From the IMG/VR virus record IMGVR_UViG_3300027833_000113, positions 1 through 38,254 of that record: a DNA stretch of 38,254 nucleotides; one strand, written 5' to 3'. Position 1 is the first letter of the stretch, and every line of letters begins with the position of its first letter. Positions 37,919-38,254 of the stretch are shown one piece after another. The notes under the pieces are model-generated. The model was not told the DNA's origin. It worked only from the letters and a program-made list of their open reading frames with translations, and ran no database searches. The position numbers and the translations under genes were made by a program. This DNA is from a virus.

Positions 37919-38254
37919 TTATAACTCCGCATCTACGGGCATGTTTTGAGCAAGTTGAATTGTACCAACTCTATTATCTGTTATTACAGAATTAAAACCC
38001 GCAAACGTTATGTATATAGCGCTAGTATATCGCGCAAGTGTCAATGTAGAGTTTGTATCGCTAGTGCTGCCGCTAATGCTATACGCCCTTGCATTTACAT
38101 TAAAGGGAATTGTAGGTGTCGCCCTGAGTTCCACAAATGGGATTACACTAACAGCTATGGTTGTTGTAGAGCCACCCCTACCAGCAAAGGTATGGTCTAT
38201 CCCAAACACCTGATAATACCTCTGACATAGAGCCAGTTCCTCACCATACTGTCT
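37919..38254 (-). CDS. Tail protein, C-terminal part (cut by the window edge)
   Basis: The frame is open to the right edge without a start, so at least 111 residues of a longer protein are present. It begins RQYGEELALCQRYYQVFGID. The motif GEELALCQRYYQ marks a C-terminal domain found in many phage tail and fibre proteins; the rest is beta-rich and small-residue-rich (SISGSTSDTNSTLTLARYTS). A GTG at 38209 is not needed as a start. The gene upstream of this domain lies outside the window. Confidence 0.7.
   Translation of the reverse strand, partial: RQYGEELALCQRYYQVFGIDHTFAGRGGSTTTIAVSVIPFVELRATPTIPFNVNARAYSISGSTSDTNSTLTLARYTSAIYITFAGFNSVITDNRVGTIQLAQNMPVDAEL

Overview
The window looks like most of a podovirus-type phage genome whose host is probably an alphaproteobacterium. 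The host clue is a phage-borne two-piece (circularly permuted) tmRNA at about 5.3-5.6 kb, a form typical of Alphaproteobacteria, with tag peptide ANTNAPMALAA; a DUF1127 gene fits the same host range. Class II ribonucleotide reductase, ThyX and a T7-like replication set are common in phages of marine bacteria. The right edge cuts through a tail gene, and terminase large subunit, portal and capsid genes are not present, so the genome continues to the right.

Layout. (1) 1-7.04 kb, + strand: many small overlapping early genes, mostly unrecognised, with thyX, a thymidylate synthase/dCMP hydroxymethylase-like gene and a DUF1127 gene, then the tmRNA and a few small genes, closed by a strong terminator. 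(2) 7.08-7.6 kb: three 34-bp repeats and one isolated minus-strand gene, a possible small terminase subunit. (3) 7.75-19.7 kb, + strand: nucleotide metabolism and replication. This holds two MazG/DUF1599-like genes, a B12-dependent RNR split by two group I introns, a candidate nuclease, T7-type DNA polymerase, 5'-3' exonuclease, GIY-YIG-like protein, primase-helicase and a T7-type RNA polymerase split by a group I intron. It ends at a bidirectional terminator. (4) 19.8-38.25 kb, minus strand: virion genes. Reading from the right edge leftwards these are tail protein C-terminus, small proteins, nozzle-like protein, tail spike, lysozyme, GNAT-like protein, internal virion proteins, and three giant proteins.

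The main discovery is the last giant protein (19780-23259, 1159 aa). It carries all four catalytic motifs of single-subunit RNA polymerases in order: GR512, Asp676, R753-K757-Y765-G766 and Asp973. It sits in the virion operon beside two probable ejection proteins, so it is best explained as an N4-type virion RNA polymerase. The phage therefore encodes two single-subunit RNA polymerases. Promoter-like sequences fit a cascade. A T7-promoter-like sequence lies on the minus strand upstream of both minus-strand units (7709-7731 and 37446-37468). Conserved hairpin elements lie upstream of plus-strand genes, as expected for targets of a hairpin-recognising virion polymerase. I propose virion RNAP for early/middle + strand genes and the T7-like RNAP for late minus-strand genes; this is inference.

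Other notable points: the RNR active site is carried on a 35-nt microexon between two group I introns; the ThyA-family enzyme has Asp where thymidylate synthases have Asn, as in dCMP hydroxymethylase, suggesting modified cytosine; palindromic elements with compensatory stem changes occur between and inside early genes.
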